NCBI GenBank assembly: GCA_963666035.2
Contig: CAXXJI010000007.1
Coordinates: forward strand, 372,001 to 436,000
Source: CALMFG01 sp963666035
GTDB taxonomy: Bacteria; Bacillota; Clostridia; Christensenellales; CALMFG01
Reading direction: 5' to 3'
DNA length: 64,000 nt
The position numbers were made by a program, and so were the translations under genes. The notes under the pieces were generated by a model. The model was not told the DNA's origin. It saw nothing but the letters and a program-made list of their open reading frames with translations, and searched no databases. The number at the start of each line of letters is the position of its first letter. The stretch's first letter is position 1. Of the stretch, positions 53,363-62,611 are shown in pieces.

Positions 53363-54319
53363 ATGATTGTAAACGACGAAAAGAAAATCAGCAAAAAAGA
53401 CATTAACCTGCCTGACTTTATTCTGGCGGGATACCCGCGGTGCGGATCCACTTCGCTTTATCAGTATCTGTTTTTCCATCCGCAGATTCTGCTTTCCACA
53501 CCCAAAGAGCCGCGTTTTTTCATCTATTATGGACTAACAGAAGAAGAGATGACGTTTGAAAGCGAAGTGATTAAACAGACATCGGTTCTTGATGTGGATA
53601 AATATAGCAAGATGTTTAAAAAGGGTAAGAAAAAGGTCTGTGGCGAACTGACGGTCACTTACATGAAGTATCACGAAAAAGTGATACGCAATATTAACAA
53701 GGTGTATCCGGAAGGCAAAAAGCCCAAGATACTGATTGCTTTGAGAAACCCGATTGAAGCGAGTTACTCTTTTTATAACTATTTGTACATGGGCGGTCGG
53801 CTGGACGAACCGGACTTTCTGGCATGGATAAAACAAGCTAAAAAAGACAAAGATGCGAATAATAGCGAAGTCGGGAAATTTGCTTCGTTCTTTGATACAT
53901 ATGATTACCCGACGCACCTTAAAAATGTTTTAAAAGAATTTGATGATGTATATATTTATCTGCTGGATGACATGAAAAGCGATCCCGGACGTATCATGGG
54001 TGAGATTTTTGATTTTCTGGGCGTAAAGCGCATTATGCCGGATGATCTTGGCAAAGTTTACAATCGGGCAGGTAAAGTGAAAAGAGATAAACGCTCATGG
54101 ATCGTCAGCGCAGAATCGAACATCTTCAAAAATGCGGTTGCCAGGATTATTCCTGAAGCAACGGGCAGAAAATGGTTTTTGAAAATACGCGAAAGTCATT
54201 TTGTTCCCGCCAAAATGAATGAAGCGGAAAAAGCGTTTTTAAAAGAGAATTTCAGAACGGTTATTGAAGAAACGGCAACAATTTTGAATCGTGATTTAAG
54301 TCACTGGTTAAATGGCTAA
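53363..54319 (+). CDS. Sulfotransferase (Sulfotransfer_1/NodH-like)
   Basis: 318 residues. PAPS 5'-phosphosulfate loop FILAGYPRCGSTSLYQYLF near residue 20, K-x-P-R in TPKEPRFF, 3'-phosphate motif ILIALRNPIEASYSFYNYL. Full length for bacterial carbohydrate sulfotransferases. It overlaps the flippase gene by eight bases, so the two are coupled: sulfation of a lipid-linked glycan before flipping is a reasonable reading. It is only distantly similar to the other sulfotransferase at 39647. Confidence 0.87.
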   Translation: MIVNDEKKISKKDINLPDFILAGYPRCGSTSLYQYLFFHPQILLSTPKEPRFFIYYGLTEEEMTFESEVIKQTSVLDVDKYSKMFKKGKKKVCGELTVTYMKYHEKVIRNINKVYPEGKKPKILIALRNPIEASYSFYNYLYMGGRLDEPDFLAWIKQAKKDKDANNSEVGKFASFFDTYDYPTHLKNVLKEFDDVYIYLLDDMKSDPGRIMGEIFDFLGVKRIMPDDLGKVYNRAGKVKRDKRSWIVSAESNIFKNAVARIIPEATGRKWFLKIRESHFVPAKMNEAEKAFLKENFRTVIEETATILNRDLSHWLNG

Positions 54320-55781
54320 TAACGAAAAAAGCAAATCAGCCGCAAGCTGGCAAAAGGATTATATTTATTCCACTGTCACCCTGCTTGCCAAAACGCTGAT
54401 ACCCCTCATCACCTATCCGTACCTCACTCGGGTTCTTTTGGTAGATAACCTCGGGAAGTATAATTTTGCTTTTTCTATCGCAAGATTGCTTCATTTTGTC
54501 GTACAGCTGGGTTTACCCTACTATGGTGCGCGTGAGGTTGCCAAGGTCAGCCATGACCCAATCCGGCTGAAACAGACGACCGGGGAGCTTTTTGGTTTGT
54601 CCGTGGTCACAGGCCTTGTTTTTTCGGCGCTTTATGTGCTGGCCATTTTCTTTGTGCCCCAGATCAGCGCTGAAAAAGCGCTGTTTGCCGGCTTAGGATT
54701 CATGGTGCTGCTTGCACCGCTCTTACTTAACTGGTTGTTTCAAGGCGTGCAGGAATTTAAATTCATGGCGACACGCGTGGTCATTTTTCGTATCATCGGT
54801 GTCGTTTTGATGTTTGTACTTGTCAAGGAACCCAGCGATTTTATCATCTACGGCGTTATTACCTCGTTTGTCATGGTTGGGCATTTTCCATTGAATCTGC
54901 GGGAAACCAAAAAAGCCGTGGGCGGTTTGCCTATCTCCTTTAAGTTTAGAAAACACATTGCACCGGCGTTGCTGACTTTGCCGGTGACACTGGTCAATAT
55001 TGTACTGATACAAATTTCGAGTATTATGTTGGGATTTTTGTCTACGGATGCTGATGTGGCGTTTTTCTCTGTTCCTGCCCAAATCATCATGGTCATTTCA
55101 TCGCTTTTAATCAGCCTTTCCTATGTCATGGTACCAACGCTGACTAAGATTTTGGCATCCCAGGACAACAGCGAATATCTTAAAACGACCAAGAGCGTCA
55201 TGAACCTTTCCTGGTTTTTAGTCATCCCCATTTGTGTGGGCTTGTTTATGATCTCGAAAGAAATCGTGGTTCTGCTTGCGGGCCCGCAATATGTTGCGGC
55301 GGCGCTGTCCATGAAAATTGCGGCGTTTCGTGTCATTGCCATTGCGATCACCAGTTTTGTTGGGTCTCAGGTGCTGCTCTGTAACGGAGAGGAAAAAAAG
55401 CTCTGCATATCTCTGCTGCTGGGTGTTGCCATAATGGTCGCATTGAACTTTGCGCTGATCCCGAAATATGGACATGTCGGAGCCATGGTGGGCACCGTGA
55501 TTGCTGAGTATGCATTTGCCGCAATCCAAATCTTTATGGGCCGGAAATATCTGCGTGTGGATATGTTTTTCACCAAACCACTACCGCGATATATTCTGGT
55601 TTCACTCTCGTTTATTCCAATCTGTTTGGGTGTAAGAGCATTGGGGCTGTCTGTTGCTCTGACCAGTATCATCGCAATTGCGGCTTGCTCGCTGGTTTAT
55701 GTTTGCGCACTCTTGATGCTGAAAGATAAGGTTTTACTGGAGTTCATCAATAAGATTTTTAAGAAAACCAAACGGGCTTGA
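54312..55781 (+). CDS. Wzx-type oligosaccharide flippase
   Basis: 489 residues with 12-14 membrane helices. N-terminal ITYPYLTRVLLVDNLGKYNF and YYGAREVAK are typical of polysaccharide exporters of the MOP superfamily, as are FLSTDADVAFFSVPAQI and KYGHVGAMVGTVIAEY. It moves lipid-linked sugar repeats across the membrane. It starts within the end of the sulfotransferase gene. No polymerase (Wzy) or initiating transferase is seen next to it. Confidence 0.92.
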   Translation: MANNEKSKSAASWQKDYIYSTVTLLAKTLIPLITYPYLTRVLLVDNLGKYNFAFSIARLLHFVVQLGLPYYGAREVAKVSHDPIRLKQTTGELFGLSVVTGLVFSALYVLAIFFVPQISAEKALFAGLGFMVLLAPLLLNWLFQGVQEFKFMATRVVIFRIIGVVLMFVLVKEPSDFIIYGVITSFVMVGHFPLNLRETKKAVGGLPISFKFRKHIAPALLTLPVTLVNIVLIQISSIMLGFLSTDADVAFFSVPAQIIMVISSLLISLSYVMVPTLTKILASQDNSEYLKTTKSVMNLSWFLVIPICVGLFMISKEIVVLLAGPQYVAAALSMKIAAFRVIAIAITSFVGSQVLLCNGEEKKLCISLLLGVAIMVALNFALIPKYGHVGAMVGTVIAEYAFAAIQIFMGRKYLRVDMFFTKPLPRYILVSLSFIPICLGVRALGLSVALTSIIAIAACSLVYVCALLMLKDKVLLEFINKIFKKTKRA

Positions 55782-55813
55782 ACGAGAAATAATCTTTACT
55801 ACTACATCAAACG

Positions 55814-55841
55814 AAAAGGCCGATTTGAAATCGGCTTTTTT
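55814..55841 (+). terminator. Terminator after flippase gene
   Basis: GCCGAT and ATCGGC pair around a short loop, with A-run before and six Ts after. Confidence 0.88.
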
Positions 55842-55869
55842 ACGTTCGGTTTTTTTAAAGGAATCGGTA

Positions 55870-55878
55870 TGCTATAAT
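55870..55878 (+). promoter_or_regulatory. Extended -10 promoter of the SDR gene
   Basis: TGCTATAAT, 28 bases before the SDR start codon. Confidence 0.5.
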
Positions 55879-55906
55879 CGTTTTTAATAAAGCTTAAGGC
55901 GGGAAT

Positions 55907-56757
55907 ATGGAACAAAAAATAGCTCTAATTACCGGTGCGAATTCTGGGCTGGGTAAAGCCGTTACGATGGTACTGTCTAAAATGGGAATTCATGTGGTGA
56001 TGCTCTGCGGGATCGGATACGCGGAGAAACCGCTCAGGCTGAGGTTGAAAAAAAGACAGGAGAGAAGCCCACGCTGATGCTGTGTGATCTTGGCAGTATA
56101 CAGGATGTTCAGCTTTTTTGTGATGACTTTAAAAAGCAGTTCAGCAGGCTGGATATTTTGGTCAATAATGCCGGCGTCATCCCGCTTCGCCGAAAGCAGA
56201 CAAAAGACGGGCTGGAGCTGGCATTCGGCGTCAGCCACATCGGGCATTTTGTGCTGACAAATGGTCTTTTGGGTTTGCTGAAGCATGCACCGGAGGCGCG
56301 GGTTGTTGTTTTAGGATCGGTGGCTTACAAAGCGGGCAAGATAGACTTTGAAAACATTTCATTGAAAAAGGGGTACACTGTTTCGGCCGCCTATTGCCGT
56401 GCTAAGCTTTGTAACCTGTTGTTCACGCGGGAACTCGCAAAGCGCCTTAAGGGCACAGGCGTTACCGTTAATTGTGTGCATCCGGGCGCGGTCGCCACAA
56501 ATATCTTGATTAAAACCGATGCAGGGCTTGGCCATGCGCTGATCAAACTCTTTCACCCCATCGTCAAAACCGCAGAGGAAGGCGCAAAAAACATCGTATC
56601 TGTTGCCACCAGTACAGATTTTGCGTATATCAGCGGAGAATACATCAGCGACGGGCAGGTGACCGAAGTAAAGGGAAAAGCGAAAGACGATGTACTGGCG
56701 AAAAAACTTTGGGATGTGAGCGCAAAGATCGTATCCGATTCAGGCTGCTTTATATAA
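55907..56757 (+). pseudogene. Short-chain dehydrogenase broken by a frameshift
   Basis: From the ATG at 55907 the frame encodes the NAD site MEQKIALITGANSGLGKAV and runs to HVVMLC, then goes out of frame and stops at about 56076. The frame resumes one base off: RDRIRGETAQAEVEKKTG and onward through CDLGSIQDVQ, LVNNAGVIPLRRKQ and the catalytic Y-x-x-x-K region (YCRAKLCNLLF). Restoring one C near 56007-56010 would join the halves into a ~283-residue SDR. It is either a recent pseudogene or a sequencing/assembly error. The 3' part alone lacks the cofactor site. Confidence 0.85.
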
Positions 56758-56932
56758 TCATTAAAGCTAAAAGAATAGGATGAGGAACGCAAAAGACCTG
56801 GTTTTGACTTTTAAGTGCGCTACTGACACAGTCTTAAAAAAGGGTATTGTAGGCATTTTGCAGCAGGCAGATATTGAACCCGTATGGTAAACTGAATATA
56901 ATAGAAATAGCTTAATGATAAAGGAGAAAAAA

Positions 56933-57805
56933 ATGGCTTACTCAAAGGCAACGGTTCAAGCACTCAAGCGTCTCCAACAGGACGAAATCAACGCTTATCA
57001 TATTTATACGAAACTTTCAAAAATCATCAAGGACGAAAACAACGCTGCCGTACTGGCGCGCATTGCGGGCGAAGAGAAAAAACACTATGAGGTGTTTTCG
57101 GGATATTTAGAGCATGAAACTAAACCCAAGCGCGGGTATATTGCCGGGTTTATCTTTCTGGCTCGGGTTTTGGGTCTGACGTTTGCCCTAAAGCTGATGG
57201 AGAAAAAAGAAGCCACGGTGGATACATATGAAAAAGCGATGATCGAGATCCCTAAGATCAAAGCGATTATCGAGGAAGAGGAAGCGCACGAAGACGAGCT
57301 TTTAGGCATGCTGGATGAAGAGAGACTGTCCTATATGGGCAGTGTGGTTTTGGGGCTCAACGATGCTTTGGTGGAGCTCACAGGAGCCCTTGCCGGTTTT
57401 ACGCTGTCCATGCAAAATTCCCGAACCATTGCGCTGGTGGGGCTGATCACGGGGATATCGGCATCGCTCTCCATGGCGGCCAGCGAATATCTTTCCAGCC
57501 GCACTGAAACGGACAGCGAAGTGGATCCCAAAAAAGCGGCCATCTATACAGGCATTGCCTATGTGTTCACCGTGATTCTGCTGATCCTGCCGTTTTTCCT
57601 GATTTCAAACTATATTATGAGTTTGGCGGTTACGCTGGTGATCGCAATCCTCATCATTGCGTTTTTCAATTACTACATCTCGGTAGCAAACGATCAACCT
57701 TTCTTTGCCCGCTTCAGCGAAATGACGCTGATCAGTTTAGGCGTGGCGGTGGTTTCGTTCGGCATCGGCTTTTTGGTCAATCGGTTTTTCGGGTTGGATA
57801 TCTAG
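56933..57805 (+). CDS. Rubrerythrin-VIT1 fusion iron/manganese transporter
   Basis: 290 residues from the ATG at 56933, which has AAAGGAG upstream. Residues 1-~130 are a ferritin-like domain (LQQDEINAYHIYTKLSK, AGEEKKHYEVF, EEEEAHEDELLGML). Residues ~135-290 are a VIT1/CCC1 transporter with five helices (GLNDALVELTGALAGFTLSM, MAASEYLSSRTETDSEVDP). Members such as MbfA export iron and respond to it through the ferritin-like part. It fits with the rubrerythrin genes elsewhere in the window. Confidence 0.9.
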   Translation: MAYSKATVQALKRLQQDEINAYHIYTKLSKIIKDENNAAVLARIAGEEKKHYEVFSGYLEHETKPKRGYIAGFIFLARVLGLTFALKLMEKKEATVDTYEKAMIEIPKIKAIIEEEEAHEDELLGMLDEERLSYMGSVVLGLNDALVELTGALAGFTLSMQNSRTIALVGLITGISASLSMAASEYLSSRTETDSEVDPKKAAIYTGIAYVFTVILLILPFFLISNYIMSLAVTLVIAILIIAFFNYYISVANDQPFFARFSEMTLISLGVAVVSFGIGFLVNRFFGLDI

Positions 57806-58060
57806 TGTGAGTATCATTTAATCATCATGAAAGCGGGATACGGATGAAGCAATTGACAGTTTGGCGGGATAAGCAAACGGGATTATTATATCATTCTGAT
57901 CTTATATACCTTTTTGCTGAGGAGATATCTTCACGAATCAAACACGGTTAAACAGATCTTCGGCCGATAACCTATCACTTTGACTTTAAGAGGGAAAACT
58001 AATATCATAAGTCTGCTGAAATTAGTGTATGATGAGGAAGTTTGTTTCGTCCGATGGCTA

Positions 58061-58069
58061 TGATATAAT
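58061..58069 (+). promoter_or_regulatory. Extended -10 promoter of MBL gene
   Basis: TGATATAAT with TTGTTT at 58042 as a possible -35 (16-base gap), 33 bases before the start codon. Confidence 0.5.
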
Positions 58070-58102
58070 AATCTATCTTAAAGAATCGAAGGCCAAAAAA
58101 GA

Positions 58103-58981
58103 ATGTTTGAACTGAATCAGCTGGGTGATAATACCTTTGTAATTAAAAACATCACCAATATCGGGGTTTATCGGAATCCTGACAACAGTGTGTATCTCAT
58201 CGATACGGGGCTGGAGGACCAGACTGCAGAAAAAATCCTGCATGTGTTGGACAAACAACAATGGTGTGTAAAAGCGATTATCAATACGCATTCCAATGCC
58301 GATCACATCGGCGGTAACTATTATATTCAGCAGAAAACAGGATGTCCGGTGTTTTCACCCGGAATGGAAGCGGTATTTACGCGTTATCCGATCATTGATC
58401 CTTCATTTCTGTATGGTGGATATCCCTGCCGCGAACTGCGAAGTAAGTTTTTCTTTGCAAAAGGCACAGAAGCGCTGGAGTTCACCGATCCCGCTTTCCC
58501 TAAGGAGATGGCAGTGATCCCATTGCCCGGGCACTATTTTGATATGGCGGGTCTGCGTACACCAGACGATGTGGTATTTGTTGCCGACAGCGTTTGCAGT
58601 CAAAAGACACTGGAGAAATACGGGATTACATTTATCTATGACGTGGCGGCGTATCTTGAGACACTAGAAAAGCTTAAAAAACTCAAAGCGGCGGTATTCG
58701 TACCTGCGCATGCCGACGCGATCGGCGATATGGAAGAATTGGCGGAATTAAACCGGCAGAAAGTGCTGGAGATTGCCGCGGAAATAAAACACGCTTGCGA
58801 AACACCGCAGCCGTTCGAGAACGTGCTGAAAACGGTTTTTGACCGATATCATCTCAAGATGAACTTTCAGCAGTATGTTTTGATTGGGAGCACGGTTCGT
58901 TCCTATCTGGCATGGATGAAAGACGCAGGGGAGCTGGATGCGGCTTTTGAGGAGAACCGTATGCTGTGGCATCGGATATAG
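58103..58981 (+). CDS. Metallo-beta-lactamase-fold hydrolase
   Basis: 292 residues. Metal-binding THSNADHIGG (His63, Asp67, His68), a further ligand in LPGHYFDM, DDVVFVADSV and a C-terminal FVPAHADA. A winged-helix-like C-terminal segment follows (~215-292). Resembles the glyoxalase II/flavo-diiron-like hydrolase group, but no flavodoxin domain is present. Substrate unknown. Cotranscription with the oxidoreductase 64 bases downstream is possible. Confidence 0.87.
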   Translation: MFELNQLGDNTFVIKNITNIGVYRNPDNSVYLIDTGLEDQTAEKILHVLDKQQWCVKAIINTHSNADHIGGNYYIQQKTGCPVFSPGMEAVFTRYPIIDPSFLYGGYPCRELRSKFFFAKGTEALEFTDPAFPKEMAVIPLPGHYFDMAGLRTPDDVVFVADSVCSQKTLEKYGITFIYDVAAYLETLEKLKKLKAAVFVPAHADAIGDMEELAELNRQKVLEIAAEIKHACETPQPFENVLKTVFDRYHLKMNFQQYVLIGSTVRSYLAWMKDAGELDAAFEENRMLWHRI

Positions 58982-59044
58982 ATTGATTCAAAAAAGAATA
59001 TGGAATGAGTCAAGTGAATATAAGAAGATATGAGGTGAATTGAA

Positions 59045-60205
59045 GTGATTGAAGAAACCAAAGTGAGAACGATTCTACGTAAATTCAGATATGGTATGGT
59101 GGGAGGCGGCATCGGATCGCTGATTGGAGATGTGCACAAACGCGCGATTGACTTGGACGGTTCGGCCAGGCTTGTAGCCGGATGCTTTTCCCGGAATTTT
59201 GATACATCGCTGAAAACAGGCCGTATGTATGAACTGGAGGAGGAAAGGGTCTATAAGACCTACGCAGAAATGGCCAAAGCAGAGGCGGCCAGAGCGGATG
59301 GGATTGATTTTGTCATTGTGGTGACGCCCAACAATTCGCATTACCCGATATCCAAAGCATTTTTAGAAAATGGAATTCATGTGGTATGTGATAAACCGCT
59401 GGGACTGAGCAGCGATGAAGGACGCGATTTAAAGCGTATTGCTGAAGAAAAAGGTTTGCTCTTCTGCCTGGCGCATACCTATACCGGATATCCGATGGTG
59501 AAGCAAGCCAAATTAATGGTTAAAAACGGTGATATCGGAGCCATTCGTTCGGTGCGCGGTCAATACATCCAAGGATGGATGGCAACACCCGTGGAAAAAA
59601 CGGGCAATAGGCAGGCGGTGTGGCGGTGCGATCCGGCACAGACGGGCATCTCCAATTGCATCGGTGATATTGGAACGCATATCGAACAAATGCTTTCATA
59701 TGTGACGGGCCTTAAGATGGAACGCATCAGCGCGAATTTGACCGCCTATCATGGCCGAGCGCTGGACAACGATGGACAGGTGTTGATTAAATATGCGGGC
59801 GGCGCTTCGGGTATGCTTTGGGCATCACAGATTGCTGTGGGACGCGATAATGACATGGCTTTCACCATCTGTGGAGAAAAAGGCACCATCGACTGGCATC
59901 AGGAACGGCCGAACGATTTAATCGTCAGTATGCTGGATCAGCCGACGCAAATCATGACGCGCGGCAACAGCTATTTCTACCCCGAAATCAATGCGGCGGC
60001 CAGAATTGGCAGCGGACATGTGGAAGGGCATTTTGTGGCGTTTGCCAATATCTATCGCGCATTTACGCAAGATTTAGAAGCGCTGGAAACAGGCAGGCCG
60101 CTGATGCGTGATTATCCGGGACTGGATGATGGGATTGAAGGCAATACGTTTGTCGAGCGCTGTGTGGCGAGCAGTGAAAACGATTCCGCATGGGTTGAGT
60201 TTTAG
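59045..60205 (+). CDS. Gfo/Idh/MocA-family oxidoreductase
   Basis: 386 residues. NAD(P)-binding FRYGMVGGGIGSLIGDVHKRA near residue 13, VVTPNNSHYPISKAFLENG and the EKP-equivalent VVCDKPLGLSSDE with the catalytic Lys. The C-terminal beta domain has DIGTHIEQMLSYVTGLKM. Such enzymes oxidise sugars or inositols; the presence of CIGDIGTHI is typical of sugar dehydrogenases. The start is GTG with GAGGTGA upstream. An iron alcohol dehydrogenase gene follows on its own promoter. Confidence 0.9.
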   Translation: MIEETKVRTILRKFRYGMVGGGIGSLIGDVHKRAIDLDGSARLVAGCFSRNFDTSLKTGRMYELEEERVYKTYAEMAKAEAARADGIDFVIVVTPNNSHYPISKAFLENGIHVVCDKPLGLSSDEGRDLKRIAEEKGLLFCLAHTYTGYPMVKQAKLMVKNGDIGAIRSVRGQYIQGWMATPVEKTGNRQAVWRCDPAQTGISNCIGDIGTHIEQMLSYVTGLKMERISANLTAYHGRALDNDGQVLIKYAGGASGMLWASQIAVGRDNDMAFTICGEKGTIDWHQERPNDLIVSMLDQPTQIMTRGNSYFYPEINAAARIGSGHVEGHFVAFANIYRAFTQDLEALETGRPLMRDYPGLDDGIEGNTFVERCVASSENDSAWVEF

Positions 60206-60252
60206 AAAAAAGAAGAACAGTGAGAAACGCACATTATTCATGTTGTGCGATA

Positions 60253-60261
60253 TGGTATAAT
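60253..60261 (+). promoter_or_regulatory. Extended -10 promoter of iron alcohol dehydrogenase gene
   Basis: TGGTATAAT, 30 bases before the start codon; no clear -35. Confidence 0.55.
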
Positions 60262-60291
60262 CTATAATATGAGTTTTTAAAGGAGCAAGAG

Positions 60292-61467
60292 ATGAATAAT
60301 TTTACATTCTATAGTCCGACGTATTTTGTTTTTGGCAAAGATGAGGAAAATAACACAGGGCATTACGTAAAACGTTTCGGCGGTACCAAGGCGCTGCTGC
60401 ATTACGGCGGCGGTTCGGTGGTGAAATCGGGTCTTTTGGATCGCGTGAAGGCATCGCTGGAAAAAGAGGGCATCGCGCATACCGAGCTTGGCGGTGTGAA
60501 ACCGAACCCCAGAAGCGGTCTTGTTTACGACGGCATTGAACTTTGCAAAAAGGAAGGCGTAGATTTTGTCATCGCTGTCGGCGGCGGCAGCACCATTGAT
60601 TCAGCCAAAGCGATTGCGGCTGGCGTGAAATATGACGGTGATTTTTGGGATTTCTATCAGGGTAAGCCGGTGACTGAAGCTTTGCCGGTTGCCACCATTT
60701 TGACCATATCAGCGGCGGGCAGTGAAGGTTCGCCGGATTCTGTCATCACGCAAGAAGACGGCATGTACAAGCGCGGGGCAACCGGAGAAGCTTGGCGGCC
60801 TGTGTTCTCTATCTTGAACCCCGCACTGACGGCAACACTGCCCAAATTTCAGGTTGCCTGCGGTGTTACCGATATCATGGCACATCTGTTTGAACGCTAC
60901 TTTACGACCACAAAAGAAGTGGAAGTGACCGACCGGATGATTGAAGGGCTTTTGCTCACCATGATTAAAGAAGGCCCTCGAGCGGTGGCCGACCCTGCCA
61001 ATTACGATGCACAGGCCAATGTCATGTGGGCGGGCATGATGGCGCATAACAATTCCTGCGGCGTGGGTCGCGTACAGGATTGGGCCAGCCACGATATTGA
61101 ACATGAGCTTTCAGCCATCTATGACTGCGCTCACGGTGCAGGGCTGGCCACAGTTTTTCCAGCTTGGATGAGTTATAATATGAAACACGATGTCAATCGC
61201 TTTGCGCAGATCGCTGTCCGTGTTTGGGGATGCCAGATGGATTTTCAGCACCCTGAGAACACCGCCAAAGCGGGCATTGAAGCGCTGAAAAGGTTTTCGT
61301 CTTCCATCGGTATGCCGGTTTCCTTCGCCGAACTCGGCGCAAAAGAAGCGGACATAGAAAAGATGGCCGAATCTGCCTGTTACGGTGACGGGCGAGACGG
61401 CACCATCGGCGGTTTTGCCAAGCTCAATAAAGACGATGTAATGAATATCTACAAGTTGATGCTGTGA
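60292..61467 (+). CDS. Iron-containing alcohol dehydrogenase (YqhD/BdhA-like)
   Basis: 391 residues. N-terminal FTFYSPTYFVFGKDEE, NAD(P) loop AVGGGSTIDSAKAIAAG, TISAAGSEGSPDSVI, metal ligands in CGVTDIMAHLFERYF and HDIEHELSAIYDCAHGAGLATVFPAW. These match NADPH-dependent butanol/aldehyde dehydrogenases of the YqhD type, distinct from the enzyme encoded at 28910. It would reduce aldehydes, as a fermentation or detoxification step. AAGGAGCAAGAG precedes the ATG. Confidence 0.93.
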   Translation: MNNFTFYSPTYFVFGKDEENNTGHYVKRFGGTKALLHYGGGSVVKSGLLDRVKASLEKEGIAHTELGGVKPNPRSGLVYDGIELCKKEGVDFVIAVGGGSTIDSAKAIAAGVKYDGDFWDFYQGKPVTEALPVATILTISAAGSEGSPDSVITQEDGMYKRGATGEAWRPVFSILNPALTATLPKFQVACGVTDIMAHLFERYFTTTKEVEVTDRMIEGLLLTMIKEGPRAVADPANYDAQANVMWAGMMAHNNSCGVGRVQDWASHDIEHELSAIYDCAHGAGLATVFPAWMSYNMKHDVNRFAQIAVRVWGCQMDFQHPENTAKAGIEALKRFSSSIGMPVSFAELGAKEADIEKMAESACYGDGRDGTIGGFAKLNKDDVMNIYKLML

Positions 61468-61517
61468 AATAATATCGATTAAAAAGACTTTAGACTGTCG
61501 AAAAAGTGTATAATCTT

Positions 61518-61547
61518 AAAACAACCGCTAATGAGAGCGGTTGTTTT
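61518..61547. terminator. Bidirectional terminator, centre of a larger inverted repeat
   Basis: AAAACAACCGCT pairs perfectly with AGCGGTTGTTTT around AATGAG, between converging genes. An outer pair AGACTGTC (61492) / GACAGTCT (61569) surrounds it. Confidence 0.88.
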
Positions 61548-61644
61548 GCTTTCCTTGTACCCTTTTTTGACAGTCTGCAAATGATCAGGGTTTTTCGAAA
61601 AGTTCAAGGCTTTGTTAAAAAGCCTTTTTTTGATGAAATTTTAT

Positions 61645-62610
61645 CTATTCTTTTCTGCGGTCCAGCAGGTAATTACTTCCCGGCATCATCTTGACCTTAT
61701 GCTTGATATCCGCGCAAATATCGCTGACTTCAAGATAGCTTTTATAATCGCCTTGGCTTAAATCTACACCCGAGATGCTGATGGAGACAAAGGGGAATTT
61801 AACCATTTTACCCGCCCGGTTGGTCGAGACAATATATCCAAGGTCCAGATCAGTTTTGGTGTAAAACTGGGTAATCATCTTGTCAAACGATTGGATAAAC
61901 ATATCGGCAAAAGCATCGGCTATATCATTGCCCAGAGTGATAACAAAATCATCACCCCCGACATGGCCGATGAATATATCATTGATGTTCATTGCTTTGG
62001 CCACGCTCTGCATCTGCTGTGTGGTGAACAGGATGATATCGTCACCCTTGGCGAAACCATATTTATCATTATAGGATTTAAAGTTATCCAGATCGCAGTA
62101 TAGCACGCACTGCGCTGCACCCGTCTGGATCAACGTATCAATATGCTTTCGAATGCTGTTGTTGCCAGGCAGTTTGGTGATGGGGTTAGCGTCCAAAGCC
62201 AGACTGTACAACCGTTTGATTTCCTTAAGGTTGACTGACATCTGGGCATGGCGGCGGATTCTCGCCAGCGTAACCACCGGAATAAACGGCTTTCGGATAT
62301 AATCATCTGCTCCAATCTCAAAACCCTTTTTTTCGTCCTCTGTGTCCGAGGCCGCGGTGACGAAGATGACCGGAATATCGGCGGTTTCAGAATCTGACTT
62401 TAAACGACGGCACACTTCGTAGCCGTCAATCGGCTCCATCATCACGTCCAGCAAAATCAGATCCGGTTTTTTTTGACTGGCCAATTTCAAGCCGGTGTTG
62501 CCTTCGGTTGCAAAAAAGACGCGATAATCCGGCCTTAAAAGCGCGGACAGTGTTTTGATGACCTCAATGGTATCGTCGATGATGAGGACGGAGATGGGTT
62601 CATTCATCAT
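61645..62610 (-). CDS. Response regulator with GGDDF-type cyclase-like domain
   Basis: About 321 residues. Receiver (1-~125): SVLIIDDTIEVI, phospho-acceptor Asp in DLILLDVMMEP, Thr in VTAAS and Lys in IRKPF. GGDEF-fold domain (~145-321): NPITKLPGNNSI, CDLDNFKSYNDKYGFAKGDD, GHVGGDDFVITLG. The signature is GGDDF where the canonical motif is GGDEF, in the LPGN/GGDDF subgroup. Whether it makes c-di-GMP is uncertain. The ATG at 62610 follows GGGGGA and overlaps the end of the upstream gene, so the two are coupled as partners. Confidence 0.88.
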   Translation of the reverse strand: MMNEPISVLIIDDTIEVIKTLSALLRPDYRVFFATEGNTGLKLASQKKPDLILLDVMMEPIDGYEVCRRLKSDSETADIPVIFVTAASDTEDEKKGFEIGADDYIRKPFIPVVTLARIRRHAQMSVNLKEIKRLYSLALDANPITKLPGNNSIRKHIDTLIQTGAAQCVLYCDLDNFKSYNDKYGFAKGDDIILFTTQQMQSVAKAMNINDIFIGHVGGDDFVITLGNDIADAFADMFIQSFDKMITQFYTKTDLDLGYIVSTNRAGKMVKFPFVSISISGVDLSQGDYKSYLEVSDICADIKHKVKMMPGSNYLLDRRKE

Positions 62611-62611
62611 T

